Below are positions 6,235 to 8,014 of a stretch of 8,014 nt of DNA, piece after piece. Origin of the DNA: Clostridium sp. CAG:167 (GTDB lineage: Bacteria > Bacillota > Clostridia > Lachnospirales > Lachnospiraceae). The stretch is taken from positions 1-8,014 of the forward strand of contig HF998291.1 of the NCBI GenBank assembly GCA_000433735.1. The letters are read 5' to 3'. Every line of letters begins with the position of its first letter. The stretch's first letter is position 1. The notes beneath the pieces are model-generated. The model did no database searches. It was given only the letters and a program-made list of their open reading frames with translations, and had not been told where the DNA came from. Both the position numbers and the translations under genes were made by a program.

Positions 6235-6991
6235 GGTTCAGATCGCCTCCTAACAAGGTGACCACATCCATGATCTGGTCGAAAAATTCTCTGCGGGAAG
6301 CATTACCCTTTCGCAGTTCATGAAAGAGTTTACCATCTTTGATAAAGATAACCCGGCCTGCGTAACTGGCGGTAAATGCATCGTGGGTTACCATCAGGAT
6401 CGTAGCCTGCATCTCCCGGTTCAATATCTGAAAACTTTCCAGAAGCATTCTGGCTGACCGGGAATCCAGCGCTCCTGTCGGTTCATCTGCCAATACCAGT
6501 CCCGGATCTGTCACCATGGCTCTGGCACAGGCTACCCGCTGTTTCTGTCCCCCAGACATTTCATACGGATATTTTGACAACACAGATTCAATATCCAGTT
6601 CTTCGGCCATAGCATGAACCCGTTTTGTAATTTCGACAGCCGGCACATTCTGGATGGACAAAGCCAGTGCAATATTTTCAAAGGCTGTCAGCGTATCCAG
6701 CAGGTTAAATTCCTGGAAAATAAATCCTAGTTTTTCTCTCCGGAACCGGTTTAACTGGTTTCCCTTTAACCTTGTTATGTCATCTCCCTCCATGTAGATC
6801 TTGCCGGAAGAAACTTTATCCAATGTAGAGATGCAGTTTAGCAAAGTGGTTTTGCCGGAACCACTGGCTCCCATGATAGCGATAAACTCTCCCTTCTCTA
6901 CCTCAAAAGAAATGGTATCTAAGGCTTTTGTCAGACTTGAACGGTTTCCATAGTATTTTTCAATCTGCTCAATTTTTAATATGGTTTCCAT
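6224..6991 (-). CDS. BceA-type ABC transporter ATPase
   Basis: This 255-residue cytoplasmic ATPase powers the permease encoded next to it. All ABC motifs are intact: Walker A GASGSGKT (41-48), Q-loop Gln93 in FQEFN, the signature MSGGQKQR (145-152), Walker B LVLADE (165-170) with catalytic Glu170, D-loop ALD (174-176) and the switch histidine His203. It belongs to the MacB/LolD/BceA branch, which normally pairs with FtsX-like permeases. The start ATG at 6991 has GAGAGGA (plus-strand 7001-7007) nine bases upstream. A 92-nt gap separates it from the kinase gene, much longer than the overlap with the permease, which leaves room for a separate promoter. Family assignment is firm, and the BceA role follows from the neighbours. 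Confidence 0.95.
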   Translation of the reverse strand: METILKIEQIEKYYGNRSSLTKALDTISFEVEKGEFIAIMGASGSGKTTLLNCISTLDKVSSGKIYMEGDDITRLKGNQLNRFRREKLGFIFQEFNLLDTLTAFENIALALSIQNVPAVEITKRVHAMAEELDIESVLSKYPYEMSGGQKQRVACARAMVTDPGLVLADEPTGALDSRSARMLLESFQILNREMQATILMVTHDAFTASYAGRVIFIKDGKLFHELRKGNASRREFFDQIMDVVTLLGGDLNHAI

Positions 6992-7034
6992 AGGAATCTT
7001 TCCTCTCTTTCCTGAAATGATTGTTTCTGCTTAT

Positions 7035-7063
7035 GTTGTACCATTTCTTTCCCTCTGTGTCCT
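7035..7063 (-). promoter_or_regulatory. Possible promoter for the ATPase-permease pair
   Basis: On the minus strand, AGGACA (7063-7058) stands 17 bp before TACAAC (7040-7035), and TGG directly before the latter gives an extended -10. It lies downstream of the BceR-like site and about 45 bases before the ATPase start. The -35 match is weak, as expected for an activator-dependent promoter, and this is a tentative call. Confidence 0.35.
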
Positions 7064-7080
7064 GCGTTCAACCTTACCGG

Positions 7081-7100
7081 ACCTTACACTTTTGTAAGGT
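7081..7100. promoter_or_regulatory. BceR-like response-regulator operator
   Basis: ACCTTACA-CTTT-TGTAAGGT is a perfect 8-bp inverted repeat with a 4-bp spacer; G7080 and C7101 add a ninth pair. Its core TTACA-N4-TGTAA matches the TNACA-N4-TGTAA consensus known for BceR-type regulators in Firmicutes. It covers the stop codon of the kinase gene and lies about 90 bases before the ATPase gene, where B. subtilis bceAB carries its regulated promoter. An extra copy of ACCTTAC at 7071-7077, exactly ten bases from the left arm, may be a further half-site. No T-run follows on the minus strand, so it is not a terminator. Confidence 0.7.
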
Positions 7101-8014
7101 CAAAGTCACTCCGGTAAAATTCCAGCGTTACTTTCGTATATTCGCCCCGGGTGGACTCCAGCCAGATCTTGTGTCCCAGCCTGCCACACATTTTTTTCAC
7201 GATGTAAAGCCCCATCCCCGTAGACCGGCGGTAGTTCCGCCCATTTTCCCCGGTAAATGACTTTTCAAAGGCCCTTGGCACATCCTGTGAGGGCATACCG
7301 ATGCCGTTATCGTACACCTGCAGGATCACACGCTGTCCCTCTACGTGCGCCTTGAGGCAGATTTTCTGCTCTTCTTTTTCCCGGTCGCAGTACTGGATGC
7401 TGTTGTTGATAAGCTGGTTCAGTATAAAGATCAACCACTTCTCATCTGTAAGCACCTGTATATCTCCCACCGACACTTCCAGCTGTATCCGGCTGCCAAG
7501 GAGTTCATCTTTGTTCTCCATGGCCACGGCCCGGATCAGATCCGACAGGGAACAATACCGGATTCGGTAATCCTTTTCCGTATTTTCACTGCGGACATAA
7601 TAAAGAATCTGATCCAGATAGCCCTGGATCCGGTGAATGGCACCGGTCATTTTCTGCCTTGCCGGGTCCTGTTTCTCTCCCTGATTGTGAATAGCCAGCC
7701 GCAGAGAGGCCACCGGCAGCTTGATCTCATGGATCCATAGTTCCACATATTCCTTGAATCCTTCCATGGCCAGGCGGTACTCCTTGACACGGCCGGTCAT
7801 GGACCGATCTGTCTCTTCCAGGACTTCATACAGAATCTGCCCTTCATAAAAGTCTGGTTTTTCCATGGTTTCATGTACCAGATAGGCCTGATCCATCTGG
7901 CAGGTGTTTTTGATCAGCCTGTTATAATATCCTCTTCTTTTGAAAAACTGGATCCACAGATCCACCACAAAAAAGCAGGCAGTCGTCCCTGTCACTACCC
8001 CGATCACCGGACCA
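7084..8014 (-). CDS. BceS-type sensor histidine kinase, N-terminus cut by the window edge
   Basis: About 309 residues are visible, and the frame is still open at base 8014. The visible part begins in what should be the second membrane helix (a hydrophobic stretch ending DLWIQFF), followed directly by a charged linker. There is no HAMP or large external sensor domain, as in the intramembrane-sensing BceS group. Counting from the GTG at 8007, the phosphorylated His93 is in WIHEIKLPV, the N-box is ILNQLINNSIQY (195-206), the G1 box is DNGIGM (233-238), followed by an F-box FEKSF and the G2 box STGMGLYIV (262-270). All catalytic parts are intact. The GTG at 8007 is not a credible start; the true one probably lies some 25-35 codons beyond the window. 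These kinases usually cannot sense peptides alone and take their signal from the BceAB transporter. The partner response regulator is expected upstream, outside the window. Confidence 0.92.
   Translation of the reverse strand, partial: GPVIGVVTGTTACFFVVDLWIQFFKRRGYYNRLIKNTCQMDQAYLVHETMEKPDFYEGQILYEVLEETDRSMTGRVKEYRLAMEGFKEYVELWIHEIKLPVASLRLAIHNQGEKQDPARQKMTGAIHRIQGYLDQILYYVRSENTEKDYRIRYCSLSDLIRAVAMENKDELLGSRIQLEVSVGDIQVLTDEKWLIFILNQLINNSIQYCDREKEEQKICLKAHVEGQRVILQVYDNGIGMPSQDVPRAFEKSFTGENGRNYRRSTGMGLYIVKKMCGRLGHKIWLESTRGEYTKVTLEFYRSDFDLTKV

Overview
The window carries four or five complete genes and one cut gene from what is most likely a Gram-positive Firmicute of the class Clostridia, probably a gut Lachnospiraceae. 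The reasons are an RNA-based antitermination hairpin of the ANTAR type, a T-box leader, strong AGGAGG ribosome sites, a BceSAB-type peptide-resistance cluster and the protein family styles. The assignment to family is inference; no 16S or other marker is present.

Region 1 (1-1762, plus strand) is an ammonium uptake operon. It starts with a short leader in which a 5-bp hairpin with an A1/G4 hexaloop competes with an intrinsic terminator. The ammonium channel gene (amtB/nrgA type) follows, and 17 nt later a PII signalling protein (glnK type). PII proteins of this arrangement plug the channel when nitrogen is plentiful. This PII lacks the tyrosine that enterobacterial GlnB/GlnK uses for uridylylation, but keeps the arginine that enters the channel.

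Region 2 (1763-4215, plus strand) is a leucine biosynthesis unit. A promoter with an overlapping perfect 20-bp palindrome leads into a T-box riboswitch whose specifier codon reads CUC (Leu) and whose UGGU bulge fits the tRNA-Leu acceptor end. Behind it lies leuA, 2-isopropylmalate synthase. Its C-terminus continues in frame, beyond the leucine-binding regulatory domain, into a complete two-HTH AraC-type DNA-binding domain of about 100 residues. This enzyme-regulator fusion is the most striking feature of the window: it suggests a leucine-sensing biosynthetic enzyme that also binds DNA. A perfect 17-bp hairpin ends the unit and serves both converging operons.

Region 3 (4216-8014, minus strand) is a BceS-BceA-BceB type module: a sensor kinase cut by the right window edge, an ABC ATPase and a large FtsX-like permease with a big extracytoplasmic domain. 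Such modules sense and resist cell-wall-targeting peptide antibiotics. A site TTACA-N4-TGTAA, matching the known BceR-type operator, sits at the end of the kinase gene, upstream of the ATPase. It suggests that the transporter pair has its own response-regulator-driven promoter. The response regulator itself would lie beyond the right edge.
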